Origin: Bacteroidota bacterium
GTDB lineage: Bacteria; Bacteroidota; Ignavibacteria; SZUA-365
Assembly: GCA_018224415.1 (NCBI GenBank)
Contig: JAGTUZ010000170.1
Coordinates: 1 to 14,290 of the forward strand
Direction: 5' to 3'
DNA length: 14,290 nt
Positions 7,436 to 14,114 of the stretch are shown piece after piece. Under the pieces are notes generated by a model. It ran no database searches. It was given only the letters and a program-made list of their open reading frames with translations, and was not told the origin of the DNA. Within the stretch, counting starts at the first letter, position 1. Each line of letters opens with the position of its first letter. The position numbers were made by a program, and so were the translations under genes.

Positions 7436-8593
7436 TCAGGGTTCGAGCACAAGCGACTTCGCATACGGGCCGCAGTCGGGACCGATCGCGAAAGTGAACT
7501 CGCGGGTCTGGTACCCCGATTTCAGCACCGACACGCCATACTCGCCCTTGCAGATGCCGTCGATAACGGCGACGCCCTGGGCGTTGGTTTGCGCGGTCTC
7601 CTTGACGGCCCCGCCCTTCCAGAGCTTGACAGTCGCCCCTTCGATGGGATTGCTGTTTGCATCCGTCACGGTCACGGTGAGTACGCCACTGCAGCAGCCG
7701 AGGCTCTCGACCACGACATTCTTCGTCACCGGATCGCATTCGCCGTTGATGGCGAAGGAGAATTCCCGATTCGTGTATCCGGTTTTCATCACCTCCACGC
7801 CGTACTCACCTTTGCAGAGGTCGGTGAACACAGCGGCTCCGGACCCGTCGGTGAAGGCGGTATGGAGGATCGCACCGCTTTTCCAGACCCGGACTTTCGC
7901 GCCGGAGACGCCGGCACCGTTCTCGTCCTTCACGTTGACCGTGAGAACGCCGTCGCAGCACACCTCCGCTTCGTTCTGGAGGACCGCGGTCAGTTCGACG
8001 GGCTCACATGCGGCGTTGATGACGAACACCGCTTCGTACACGCGATAGCCGTCAACCGCGATGCGTATTGAATATTCGCCCGGACAGAGATCGGCGACCA
8101 TGACCTTGCCCCCGGAATCCGTGCGGGGATCGGCGATGATCTGACCGGCCTTCTTGATGACAACGGCCTTGTTTGCAAGCAGCTCGCCACTCCCGTTCTT
8201 GACCCGGAGAATGAGAAGACCGCTGCAGCAGCTGTCGGACGGGGCGAGCTGCACGCTCATGCTGCCGAGCGAGGATGCATCCTTCTTCGGATCGAGCGCG
8301 GCGAACAGAACGGATGCGTAGCCGTCAGCGGAGGCGGTGATATCGATCGCCCCGGCGGGAAGCCCTTTCAGCGTAAAAACGCCGTCCGTGCCGGTGCTTG
8401 TCCTGCCAACCTCCCGTCCGTCATCATGGCCCGTTGCGACGACAACCGCATCGGGAATGGGACTGCCCGTCCCTGCCTTGTGGACGGTACCGGAAATCGT
8501 GTATGTCGCAGGCGCATTGGTGCTGTCGTCGGAACATGCGAACAGGCCAATCGCCGCCACGAAGAGGAAAAGACGGGGAAACAGACGGATCAT
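7436..8593 (-). CDS. Surface lipoprotein with carboxypeptidase-regulatory-like repeats
   Basis: Predicted lipoprotein of 385 residues, not recognised as a named protein. Residues 1-20 are a lipoprotein signal with lipobox LFAC (Cys20). The next residues, SDD, resemble the Bacteroidota surface-export signal. A first beta-sandwich module (about 31-118, ISGTV...PIPDAVV...GVFTLKGLPAG) fits the carboxypeptidase regulatory-like family. Three further modules of about 90 residues start at 121, 211 and 299. Each has adjacent cysteines (122-123, 212-213, 300-301), a Cys before the (P/K)GEY motif (170, 260, 348) and a Cys near its end (196, 286, 374), in exact register. No catalytic motif is visible, so a binding, adhesive or scaffold role is the best guess. 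GAGG lies about 6 bases before the ATG. It follows the regulator gene by 165 bases and has its own terminator; no promoter of the hox type was found in that gap, so co-transcription with the regulator is possible. Confidence 0.85.
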   Translation of the reverse strand: MIRLFPRLFLFVAAIGLFACSDDSTNAPATYTISGTVHKAGTGSPIPDAVVVATGHDDGREVGRTSTGTDGVFTLKGLPAGAIDITASADGYASVLFAALDPKKDASSLGSMSVQLAPSDSCCSGLLILRVKNGSGELLANKAVVIKKAGQIIADPRTDSGGKVMVADLCPGEYSIRIAVDGYRVYEAVFVINAACEPVELTAVLQNEAEVCCDGVLTVNVKDENGAGVSGAKVRVWKSGAILHTAFTDGSGAAVFTDLCKGEYGVEVMKTGYTNREFSFAINGECDPVTKNVVVESLGCCSGVLTVTVTDANSNPIEGATVKLWKGGAVKETAQTNAQGVAVIDGICKGEYGVSVLKSGYQTREFTFAIGPDCGPYAKSLVLEP

Positions 8594-8670
8594 ATACTAC
8601 CTCGTAGTTGCGGCCGCCGGATGCATGGGCGGTCGGGGTTGGCGGATATGGATGATACATGTGCGTCGGG

Positions 8671-8690
8671 AAACCGGCGAAGGAACGCCG
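8671..8690 (-). terminator. Weak hairpin between regulator and lipoprotein genes
   Basis: CGGCG (8675-8679) and CGCCG (8686-8690) form a GC stem with a 6-base loop. On the minus strand it is followed by one G and only three T (8673-8671). It could attenuate transcription from the regulator gene into the lipoprotein gene, but the T-run is too short to call a real terminator. Confidence 0.25.
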
Positions 8691-8758
8691 CCGGAGGAAG
8701 GTGCGGGCGAGAAACCGGCAATGGAGAATAACACCGGAGGAGAGGGGAAGTTACCGTC

Positions 8759-10156
8759 CTACGCCGGAATGTTGTAGCGCTCGATCAGCTTGTAGATGGT
8801 CGTGCGACCGATATCGAGCAGGCGAGCAGCCTCCTTGATATTGCCGCCACTGGCCTCGAGCGCGAGGCGCACGCCGCGGGCCTTGAGCTGGTCCATGGTA
8901 GGAACCCCAGGGTGCTTTCCTCCGATACCGGTGTCACTCACCGATTTCGGGCGCACTCCCGTTGCGACCAGCAAGGCATGCGGCAGATCGTCGACGCGGA
9001 TTTCCATGGTTTCGCAAACGGCGACGGCACGTTCGATTGTTTCTTCCAGTTCGGGGATATTTCCGGGCCAGCGGTAGCGTCGCAATTGGAGGAGGGCGTC
9101 GGCGCCGATGCCGAGACCCGGTCGACCATACGCTTCCGCATACTGCCGCAGCAGACGATCGACGAGAATGGGAATATCGGCGATGCGGTCGCGCAACGCC
9201 GGAATGCGCACAGGGAAATTCGCGAGACGGAAATACAGGTCGTCGCGAAACGAACCCTCGGCGCACATCGCGCGCAGATCCCGGCTTGTGGAAGTGATGA
9301 TGCGAACGCCAAGCGGCAAGTCGACGTCCCCACCGATACGCCGGTACGTGTGCGATTGCAGCGTGCGGTACAGCCGCGCCTGCACGGTTGTATCCATTGC
9401 CCCGACCTCGTCGATATACAGCGTGCCGCTGTCCGCCTGTTCGAGCGCGCCGGCCAGCATGTCGCTTCCTTCTTCAAAGACCCCTGCTTCGGATCCGAAC
9501 AGCTCCCGTTCCAGCAGATGCTGCGGGATGGCGGTGCAGCTAAACAGCACGTAGGGCCGGGTCGAGCGCCGGCTGTTATAATGGATCGCCCGTGCGTAGT
9601 ACTCCTTGCCCGTTCCCTCCTCGCCCTCGATCAGCACGTTGATGTCGTTGGCGCAGGCCTTGCGCAGCAGGCTGACGATGGTATGCATGACGCTGGTGCG
9701 CGCAACGATCTGCTCGAACTGCACCTCGCCGGCAACGGCAGTGAGCAGCTGCCTGACCTGCAGACGCAGGTCGAGCAAGCGCTCGGCCGTCCGAAGCGCC
9801 AGGCGGAAGTCCTGCTCCGCGCACGGAACCGTGAGCATCGTGGCCAATCCCAGTGTTTCGATCAAATCAAGATCTCTTGCAACACCGGCCTGCACACAGG
9901 CCACAACCGGTACATCGGGCATGCGCTGCGTCAGGTCCGGAAGAATGTCCAGAATCTCGGACGGACCGTCCATATCCACAAAAAGAATGTCCGGATGCCA
10001 ATCCGGATGCGCAAGATACGCTGCGATCTCGGGGATGATACCAAGCTGTAACGTGGCGGATTCCGCGAGGAAGGCCGTGAGGGCCTCACGCAGGGATTCC
10101 GACCCAGTGACGAGAGAGAGGTGAAGGGGTCTGCCGGACAGGGATTCTATTTGCAT
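8759..10156 (-). CDS. NtrC-family AAA+ regulator with degenerate receiver and no GAFTGA loop
   Basis: Transcription regulator of 465 residues with the NtrC plan: receiver-like domain (12-130), AAA+ domain (about 150-370) and Fis-type helix-turn-helix (439-460, GNIKEAARLLDIGRTTIYKL). Walker A (GEEGTGK, 178-184) and Walker B (GTLYIDE, 244-250) are intact, so ATP binding is likely. The GAFTGA loop that contacts sigma-54 is replaced by GVFEEG (225-230). The sensor II motif reads PGNIPEL instead of PGN(V/I)REL, so its Arg is Pro368. In the receiver part Asp61 is present, but the N-terminal acidic pair and the conserved Lys are missing. It is therefore unlikely to be a standard phosphorylation-controlled sigma-54 activator. 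I start it at ATG 10156 because the alternative TTG at 10186 falls inside the -7 promoter element. No clear ribosome-binding site precedes the ATG. It lies between a kinase and a lipoprotein gene. Confidence 0.88.
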   Translation of the reverse strand: MQIESLSGRPLHLSLVTGSESLREALTAFLAESATLQLGIIPEIAAYLAHPDWHPDILFVDMDGPSEILDILPDLTQRMPDVPVVACVQAGVARDLDLIETLGLATMLTVPCAEQDFRLALRTAERLLDLRLQVRQLLTAVAGEVQFEQIVARTSVMHTIVSLLRKACANDINVLIEGEEGTGKEYYARAIHYNSRRSTRPYVLFSCTAIPQHLLERELFGSEAGVFEEGSDMLAGALEQADSGTLYIDEVGAMDTTVQARLYRTLQSHTYRRIGGDVDLPLGVRIITSTSRDLRAMCAEGSFRDDLYFRLANFPVRIPALRDRIADIPILVDRLLRQYAEAYGRPGLGIGADALLQLRRYRWPGNIPELEETIERAVAVCETMEIRVDDLPHALLVATGVRPKSVSDTGIGGKHPGVPTMDQLKARGVRLALEASGGNIKEAARLLDIGRTTIYKLIERYNIPA

Positions 10157-10183
10157 CGATGTGGGGTTGCGAAAGTGATATCG

Positions 10184-10213
10184 CAAATATAGTATTTTGT
10201 GGCAGCATGCAAA
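10184..10213 (-). promoter_or_regulatory. Bacteroidota-type promoter of the NtrC-like regulator
   Basis: On the minus strand TTTG (10213-10210), an 18-base spacer and TATATTTG (10191-10184) match -33 TTTG / -7 TAnnTTTG. A second TTTG lies at 10219-10216. Transcription would start near 10180, leaving a leader of about 24 bases before ATG 10156. This rules out the TTG at 10186 as the start codon. It is next to the 22-bp repeats. Confidence 0.6.
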
Positions 10214-10222
10214 ACCAAACCC

Positions 10223-10288
10223 GGGATGCCCTGAACGAAATGGTGGGATGCCCTGAACGAAATGGTGGGATGCCCTGAACGAAATGGT
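10223..10288. repeat. Three perfect 22-bp tandem repeats upstream of the regulator promoter
   Basis: Three identical 22-base units at 10223-10244, 10245-10266 and 10267-10288 begin GGGATGCCCTGAACG, followed by a partial copy GGGAT (10289-10293). They fill the space between the kinase stop codon and the regulator promoter, about 40-110 bases upstream of the predicted start. Period 22 is close to two DNA helical turns, so each unit would face the same side, as expected of an operator array. They could also be a simple length-variable repeat. Confidence 0.95.
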
Positions 10289-10292
10289 GGGA

Positions 10293-12044
10293 TCAGGCCA
10301 CGTGAGCCATTGACTGGATGAGTGTCAGCGTCGGCCCGGCTGCAGGCACCGGCGCATCGAGGCGGACTTCCTCGGCGATGCCATGTTCGACTGGGGTGAT
10401 GGTGGGAAGGGATATCGTGAACTCCGAACCTCGTCCTTTCTCGCTGCGCACGTCGATGCGCCCGCTGTTGAGTTCGACGAACTGTCTGGTCAGGGAAAGT
10501 CCGAGGCCCAGGCCGTCATAGGGACGGTTGTATCCGGTTTTTTCCTGCGAAAACACGTCAAACACATGACGGACATATTCCTCCGCGATGCCGATGCCCG
10601 TATCACGCACGCGAAGCGTGCAATCGTTTCCCTCACCCCGCACAAACACTTCGACTTCTCCCTTTTCCGTGTATTTGATCGCGTTGTCGACCAGATTCAT
10701 CATCGCCTGCTCGAGTGAGTAGCGATCCGCATAGATCGCGGCGCTTGCAAGTGTCGATTTGAAGACAAGCGACAGGCCACGTTCCTTCGCCATCGGGCGG
10801 TACTGGGCGCAGAGGTCCCGCACGGAGGAGACGATATCGAAATCTTCCGGTGTCACGGAAAACGTGCCTGCCTTGAGGCTGGAGATATGGAGAAGTTCTT
10901 CCACCGAGCGCATCAGCCTTCTGCCGGCACTTTTCATGCTGCTGGTGTACAGGCTCCGATCCTCGCTGGAAGCGACTCCGGGATCGGAAATCAGATCGAC
11001 ATAGCCGAGGATGACATGCAAAGGTGTGCGGATTTCATGCGACATGGTTGCGATGAACGCGTCCTTGAGCCGGTCGGAATGTTCCGCCTTGTCACGGGCA
11101 GCGATCAGTTCGGATTCCGTGCGCCTGCGGGCCGCCACTTCGTGGCGCAGCTCGGTATTGAGCGCTTCGAGTTCCTGCGTCCTTCGTTCGACGAGCCGCC
11201 GCAGCAAACGCCGGCTGCGTGTGGAAATGACAAACAGCGAGAAGAGCAGCAGGAGGATGACCGCTCCGGAGATACGGAAGCCCAGGATCTGTTCTTCGGC
11301 ACCAGCGAGCCAACCTTCGACCGGCGCGACCGCAAGGTCCCAATATCCATCGAGCAGTGGAATGCGCTGCTGTTCGGGATGGGAGGCGAACACCTGCTCG
11401 CTGCCGAAGAACACACCGTGATGCTCGTCACGTACCGCAAAACGAAGACCGGAATCCTCTTCTGTCAGTCCGGCTTCGATGAACAGTTCCGGGAGATCGA
11501 TGACAATGGCGGCGAGTCCCCAGATTCCACGATCATCACGCACCGGCAGGCGTGCGACAACGGCCATGCCGCCCTGCTTGAGTTCAATCGGTCCTTCGAT
11601 AGTAATGAAGTCGCTTCCATACGCACGACGCACACCCACGGCGACCGCAGGTCTCGGGTCATCGAGCAGATTGTGTCCGAATGCCGTTTCATTTCCCTCA
11701 AGGGGAAACATGTGCGTGATGACGCCGTCATGAACGAGTTGTACCGCGCGAATCGAGGCGGAATTCCCCCGCAGCGTGGCGGCGATGTTGTCGAATTCCC
11801 TGTCGACCAGTCCGGTTTCGATATTTGATTCAACAAAGCTGCGAAGGCCGTAGAGCGTCGAGAGCTTCCCATTCAGCGCGTTTCCAATCGCCACGCTGCG
11901 CTGCACGAGCTGCTCGGAGGCGTCTGTGCGTTCGTGGCCTTCCACCCAGCGGCTGTGCACGGAGTCGAGCAGATAGAACGCCCATGCGACGAGCATCAGC
12001 ATCAGGGCGTACGACGTGACATCCTTGTATCGGAATTGCTTCAT
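10293..12044 (-). CDS. Membrane sensor histidine kinase with CHASE-like sensor domain
   Basis: Two-component sensor of 583 residues. Transmembrane segments lie at about 12-27 and 257-275. The 230 residues between them form an extracytoplasmic domain resembling CHASE (segment around 50-190, including GLRSFVES and the ITIEGPIEL region); the ligand is unknown. A coiled-coil-like linker (about 278-325) leads to HisKA with phospho-accepting His336 (SHEIRTPLH). The ATPase domain shows the N box (MNLVDNAIKYTE, Asn450 and Asn454), Asp481 in DTGIGIA and GLGLGLS (511-517), so it should be active. About 35 residues after the ATPase domain have no recognised function. ATG 12044 has a purine-rich GAGAGAG 7 bases upstream and begins just before the first membrane segment; longer starts add a charged, non-homologous leader. 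The next gene downstream is the NtrC-like regulator, a possible but doubtful partner, since that protein's receiver is degenerate. Confidence 0.92.
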   Translation of the reverse strand: MKQFRYKDVTSYALMLMLVAWAFYLLDSVHSRWVEGHERTDASEQLVQRSVAIGNALNGKLSTLYGLRSFVESNIETGLVDREFDNIAATLRGNSASIRAVQLVHDGVITHMFPLEGNETAFGHNLLDDPRPAVAVGVRRAYGSDFITIEGPIELKQGGMAVVARLPVRDDRGIWGLAAIVIDLPELFIEAGLTEEDSGLRFAVRDEHHGVFFGSEQVFASHPEQQRIPLLDGYWDLAVAPVEGWLAGAEEQILGFRISGAVILLLLFSLFVISTRSRRLLRRLVERRTQELEALNTELRHEVAARRRTESELIAARDKAEHSDRLKDAFIATMSHEIRTPLHVILGYVDLISDPGVASSEDRSLYTSSMKSAGRRLMRSVEELLHISSLKAGTFSVTPEDFDIVSSVRDLCAQYRPMAKERGLSLVFKSTLASAAIYADRYSLEQAMMNLVDNAIKYTEKGEVEVFVRGEGNDCTLRVRDTGIGIAEEYVRHVFDVFSQEKTGYNRPYDGLGLGLSLTRQFVELNSGRIDVRSEKGRGSEFTISLPTITPVEHGIAEEVRLDAPVPAAGPTLTLIQSMAHVA

Positions 12045-12390
12045 GGACAGACTCTCTCTCGTTTCGCTCGGTTGACGGGGCACCGGCCCCTTCCCGACGG
12101 CCGCACCGCCACGGGACATATCAAAGACTCAGGGCAAATTAACTGCCCAACATTAACAACAGCTTAACTGCAGATGAAAAGTCTGTAGGAATTTCCTCCC
12201 CATGAAGGTTCAGCCCCTGTAACCTTTCCAGCGCACGGGTTGTCATACATGTTCTACGCATTTCCCTCCCCCTACAAGACAGGGCGTGGCCGTTAGCAGT
12301 ATCGATGGTCGCGCCTTTTTTTTTCCCGTCGCCGGAGCAGTCCCGGCCAAATCCCTCCCTCATCCTACCCGATTCCACGCGATGAAGGGA
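12045..12390. other. 346-bp intergenic region between kinase and msrA genes
   Basis: No convincing coding region. It holds three TTAAC copies (12139-12143, 12153-12157, 12164-12168), two of them as TTAACTG 25 bases apart. It also holds a GGGCA/TGCCC hairpin (12132-12148) and a second hairpin, AAGGTT CAG / CTG T AACCTT (12205-12225), with one bulged T. Last comes a strong plus-strand terminator (12283-12324). The TTAAC cluster and the first hairpin are candidates for control of the kinase gene. No clear promoter for the kinase was found; TTAATTTG on the minus strand (12142-12135) is one base off the -7 consensus and lacks a well-spaced TTTG. Confidence 0.5.
12283..12324 (+). terminator. Orphan plus-strand intrinsic terminator
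   Basis: Bases 12283-12293 pair with 12305-12315 in an uninterrupted 11-pair RNA stem that includes three G-U pairs. Nine T residues follow at once (12316-12324). The G-U pairs become mismatches on the minus strand, so the signal is plus-strand only. Both neighbouring genes are on the minus strand and no plus-strand gene precedes it, so it may end a small or antisense RNA. Confidence 0.6.
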
Positions 12391-13077
12391 TCACTCCAGC
12401 TTCAGTTTCTTCAGTTTTGGACTGATCACCACCTGGCAATACGGTGCGTTTCGGTTGCGTCGGTAATAGTCCTGGTGGTAAGCGTCCGCCGGATAAAACG
12501 TGTCGAGTTTGCCTATTTCCGTGACGATGGGATCGGAGAATGATGATTGCGCGCCGTCGCGTGAGTCCTTCGCCGTGAGGAGTTGCTGTTCCGATGTGCA
12601 GAAGATCGCCGAACGGTACTGCGTGCCGACGTCCCCGCCCTGGCGGTTCAGCGTGGTCGGGTCGTGCGCCTGCCAGAACACATCGAGGAGTTCTTCATAG
12701 CGCACGACATCAGGATCGAAGCTGATGCGAGCGACTTCCGCATGTCCGGTGCTTCCCCGACACACTTCTTCATAGCTGGGAAACGCGACATCTCCTCCGG
12801 CATACCCCGATTCAACGGACAGCACACCGTCGATGCGTTCGAACACCGCTTCGATGCACCAGAAACAGCCACCGGCAAAGATGGCAGTGTCGGGTTGTGT
12901 GTTTGTCTGCTCCCCGCCCGGGGAATGGTCGGGATTCGGATCCTGTGTCATGGGCTGTTCCTCAATGTGAGATGTGTATCGCGCCTGCGTCTGTGACGGA
13001 GTTTCTCCGCGCTCGTCCCCGCTGCCGCAGGCGGGCAGAAAGAACAGAAAGAGGAGTACGAGAAATGATCGGCGCAT
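12391..13077 (-). CDS. msrA: Lipoprotein-type peptide methionine sulfoxide reductase MsrA
   Basis: Reduces methionine-S-sulfoxide in damaged proteins (228 residues). The N terminus is a lipoprotein signal with lipobox LPAC (Cys17), followed by a flexible polar linker (about 18-62), so the enzyme works outside the cytoplasm on a membrane anchor. The MsrA domain covers about 63-220. The catalytic motif GGCFWC gives the nucleophile Cys71 with Cys74; SGYAGG (90-95) and GTQYRS (151-156) are also typical. Cys214 near the C terminus (PYCQVV) is a likely resolving residue. There is no fused MsrB domain. ATG 13077 has AAGGAA about 7 bases upstream and begins directly at the signal peptide; the longer frame up to 13140 is less likely. 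It is transcribed divergently from the Crp/Fnr regulator, a likely control relationship. The residues after Cys17 (GSG) do not resemble a surface-export signal, unlike the other lipoprotein. Confidence 0.94.
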   Translation of the reverse strand: MRRSFLVLLFLFFLPACGSGDERGETPSQTQARYTSHIEEQPMTQDPNPDHSPGGEQTNTQPDTAIFAGGCFWCIEAVFERIDGVLSVESGYAGGDVAFPSYEEVCRGSTGHAEVARISFDPDVVRYEELLDVFWQAHDPTTLNRQGGDVGTQYRSAIFCTSEQQLLTAKDSRDGAQSSFSDPIVTEIGKLDTFYPADAYHQDYYRRNRNAPYCQVVISPKLKKLKLE

Positions 13078-13219
13078 GGTTACTTCCTTTCCATCCGATG
13101 CGAGAGTGAATTTCCAAAAAATTACTCTGAATTCCGACACGAGTCAGGTCAGTTTTCCATGCCATCAACGTACAAGCCCCTGCAAGCCGGCGGAGAGAAG
13201 AGCGACGGGCACCCCGCCC

Positions 13220-13233
13220 GGAGGCTTGCCTCC
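13220..13233. promoter_or_regulatory. 14-bp dyad over the -35 element of the crp/fnr promoter
   Basis: GGAGGC TT GCCTCC is a perfect inverted repeat of 6-bp arms. It contains the -35 hexamer, so a bound protein would block transcription. A second hairpin, CGGGC/GCCCG, lies just upstream at 13206-13220. It is an operator candidate, possibly for autoregulation or for control of both divergent genes. Confidence 0.4.
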
Positions 13234-13254
13234 CAGCCCATCCAATGCTATAAT
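13226..13254 (+). promoter_or_regulatory. Strong sigma-70-like promoter of the Crp/Fnr-type regulator
   Basis: TTGCCT (13226-13231), a 17-base spacer and TATAAT (13249-13254) with an extended TGC just before it. Transcription would start near 13261, about 40 bases before ATG 13300. It differs from the TTTG/TAnnTTTG promoters seen elsewhere in the window. Confidence 0.7.
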
Positions 13255-13299
13255 ACAAAATCGCCATTCGCTGACAGTATTCTCATTGACAGGTATCCC

Positions 13300-13953
13300 A
13301 TGCCCCAATCGCTCGCGATACTCAAAGACGCTCCCGAACGCGTCATCGAACTGTTCGAACAGCACGCCATGCGGCAGACCGTGCCCGCGGGCGTGGAACT
13401 GAGCCGGGAGGGTGACGCCTGCACATATTTTCCGATCGTGGAGTCCGGCATTGTCCGGGTGTACAAGCTGAGCCGTGACGGACATGAGGTCACGCTGTAC
13501 CGCATCCGCGGAGGTGAAAGCTGCATTCTCACACTCTCGTGCCTTGTACAGTCCACGACCTTTCCCGCGCAAGCCAAAGTGGAGACCGAAAGCACGATCT
13601 ACCTGGTGCCCGCGGCGACGTTCAAGTCCTGGAGCGTCACAGAGCCCTTCTGGAGGGATTATGTGCTCGGCCACCTATCAACAACGCTGAATCGGGTGGT
13701 TGGACTGGTCGAGAATATGCTGTTCCGCAGCGTGGAACTACGCATGGTTGACGCACTGCTCGACCATGCGGAACGCGGTGAGGGAGTCGTGCGCGCCACG
13801 CATCAGGACATCGCCAACGAGATCGGCAGCGCGCGGGAGGTGGTGAGCCGCAATCTCAAGGAACTCGAACGCGAGGGTATGCTCGCGCTCGGACGAGGCG
13901 AAATCCGTATCATCGACGCACACCGTCTCCAGCTTCGAAGCGAACTACTCTGA
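13300..13953 (+). CDS. Crp/Fnr-family transcription regulator
   Basis: Regulator of 217 residues. An N-terminal cyclic-nucleotide-type beta-barrel (about 15-125) is followed by a long dimerisation helix (about 125-155) and a winged helix-turn-helix (about 165-205). The recognition helix SAREVVSRNLKEL has Glu180, Ser183 and Arg184 in the E-x2-S-R arrangement of Fnr-type proteins, suggesting an Fnr-like half-site. The N-terminal cysteine cluster that binds the oxygen-sensing iron-sulfur centre of Fnr is absent; the only cysteines are 41, 75 and 81. The effector is therefore unknown (oxidant, NO, nucleotide or haem are possible). I start at ATG 13300: the promoter at 13226-13254 excludes the upstream in-frame ATG 13159, and homologues begin near here. 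AGG lies 6 bases before the ATG. It is divergent from msrA and ends before a clear terminator. Confidence 0.9.
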   Translation: MPQSLAILKDAPERVIELFEQHAMRQTVPAGVELSREGDACTYFPIVESGIVRVYKLSRDGHEVTLYRIRGGESCILTLSCLVQSTTFPAQAKVETESTIYLVPAATFKSWSVTEPFWRDYVLGHLSTTLNRVVGLVENMLFRSVELRMVDALLDHAERGEGVVRATHQDIANEIGSAREVVSRNLKELEREGMLALGRGEIRIIDAHRLQLRSELL

Positions 13954-14021
13954 TTTTCTGTCCCGTCGCAATACTCGATCATGCGGATGGAATCCACTGG
14001 CTCAGGATCGCCAACGCACAC

Positions 14022-14048
14022 GCCCCGGTCTCCTCACCGGGGCTTTTT
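14022..14048 (+). terminator. Intrinsic terminator of the Crp/Fnr-type gene
   Basis: GCCCCGGT (14022-14029) and ACCGGGGC (14036-14043) form a perfect 8-bp stem with a 6-base loop, followed by TTTTT (14044-14048). It lies about 70 bases after the stop codon. Confidence 0.95.
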
Positions 14049-14069
14049 ATTGCGTGGCGCGGACGCAGC

Positions 14070-14114
14070 GGCGATCTCCGCCACGGCGATCTCCGCCACG
14101 GCGATCTCCGCCAC
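14070..14114. repeat. Three perfect 15-bp tandem repeats after the terminator
   Basis: GGCGATCTCCGCCAC is repeated without change at 14070-14084, 14085-14099 and 14100-14114. Each unit contains GGCG-ATCTC-CGCC, a 4-bp dyad, so the array can fold into three small hairpins. It lies 21 bases beyond the terminator, outside any gene. The overlapping frame from 13981 would translate it as a five-residue repeat but runs through the terminator and is not credible. Confidence 0.95.

Noticed and set aside
8424..8660. 78-codon minus-strand frame starting in the gap before the lipoprotein gene
   Set aside because: It mostly overlaps the lipoprotein gene in another frame and lacks any conserved feature.
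10223..10293. CRISPR-like array
   Set aside because: Units are directly tandem without spacers and no cas genes are present.
12139..12378. 79-codon minus-strand open frame between msrA and the kinase gene
   Set aside because: It has no ribosome-binding site or family motif, and it runs through the orphan terminator and hairpins.
13159..13299. 47-residue N-terminal extension of the Crp/Fnr-type protein
   Set aside because: The segment contains the strong promoter and operator dyad and does not resemble the family; ATG 13300 is used instead.
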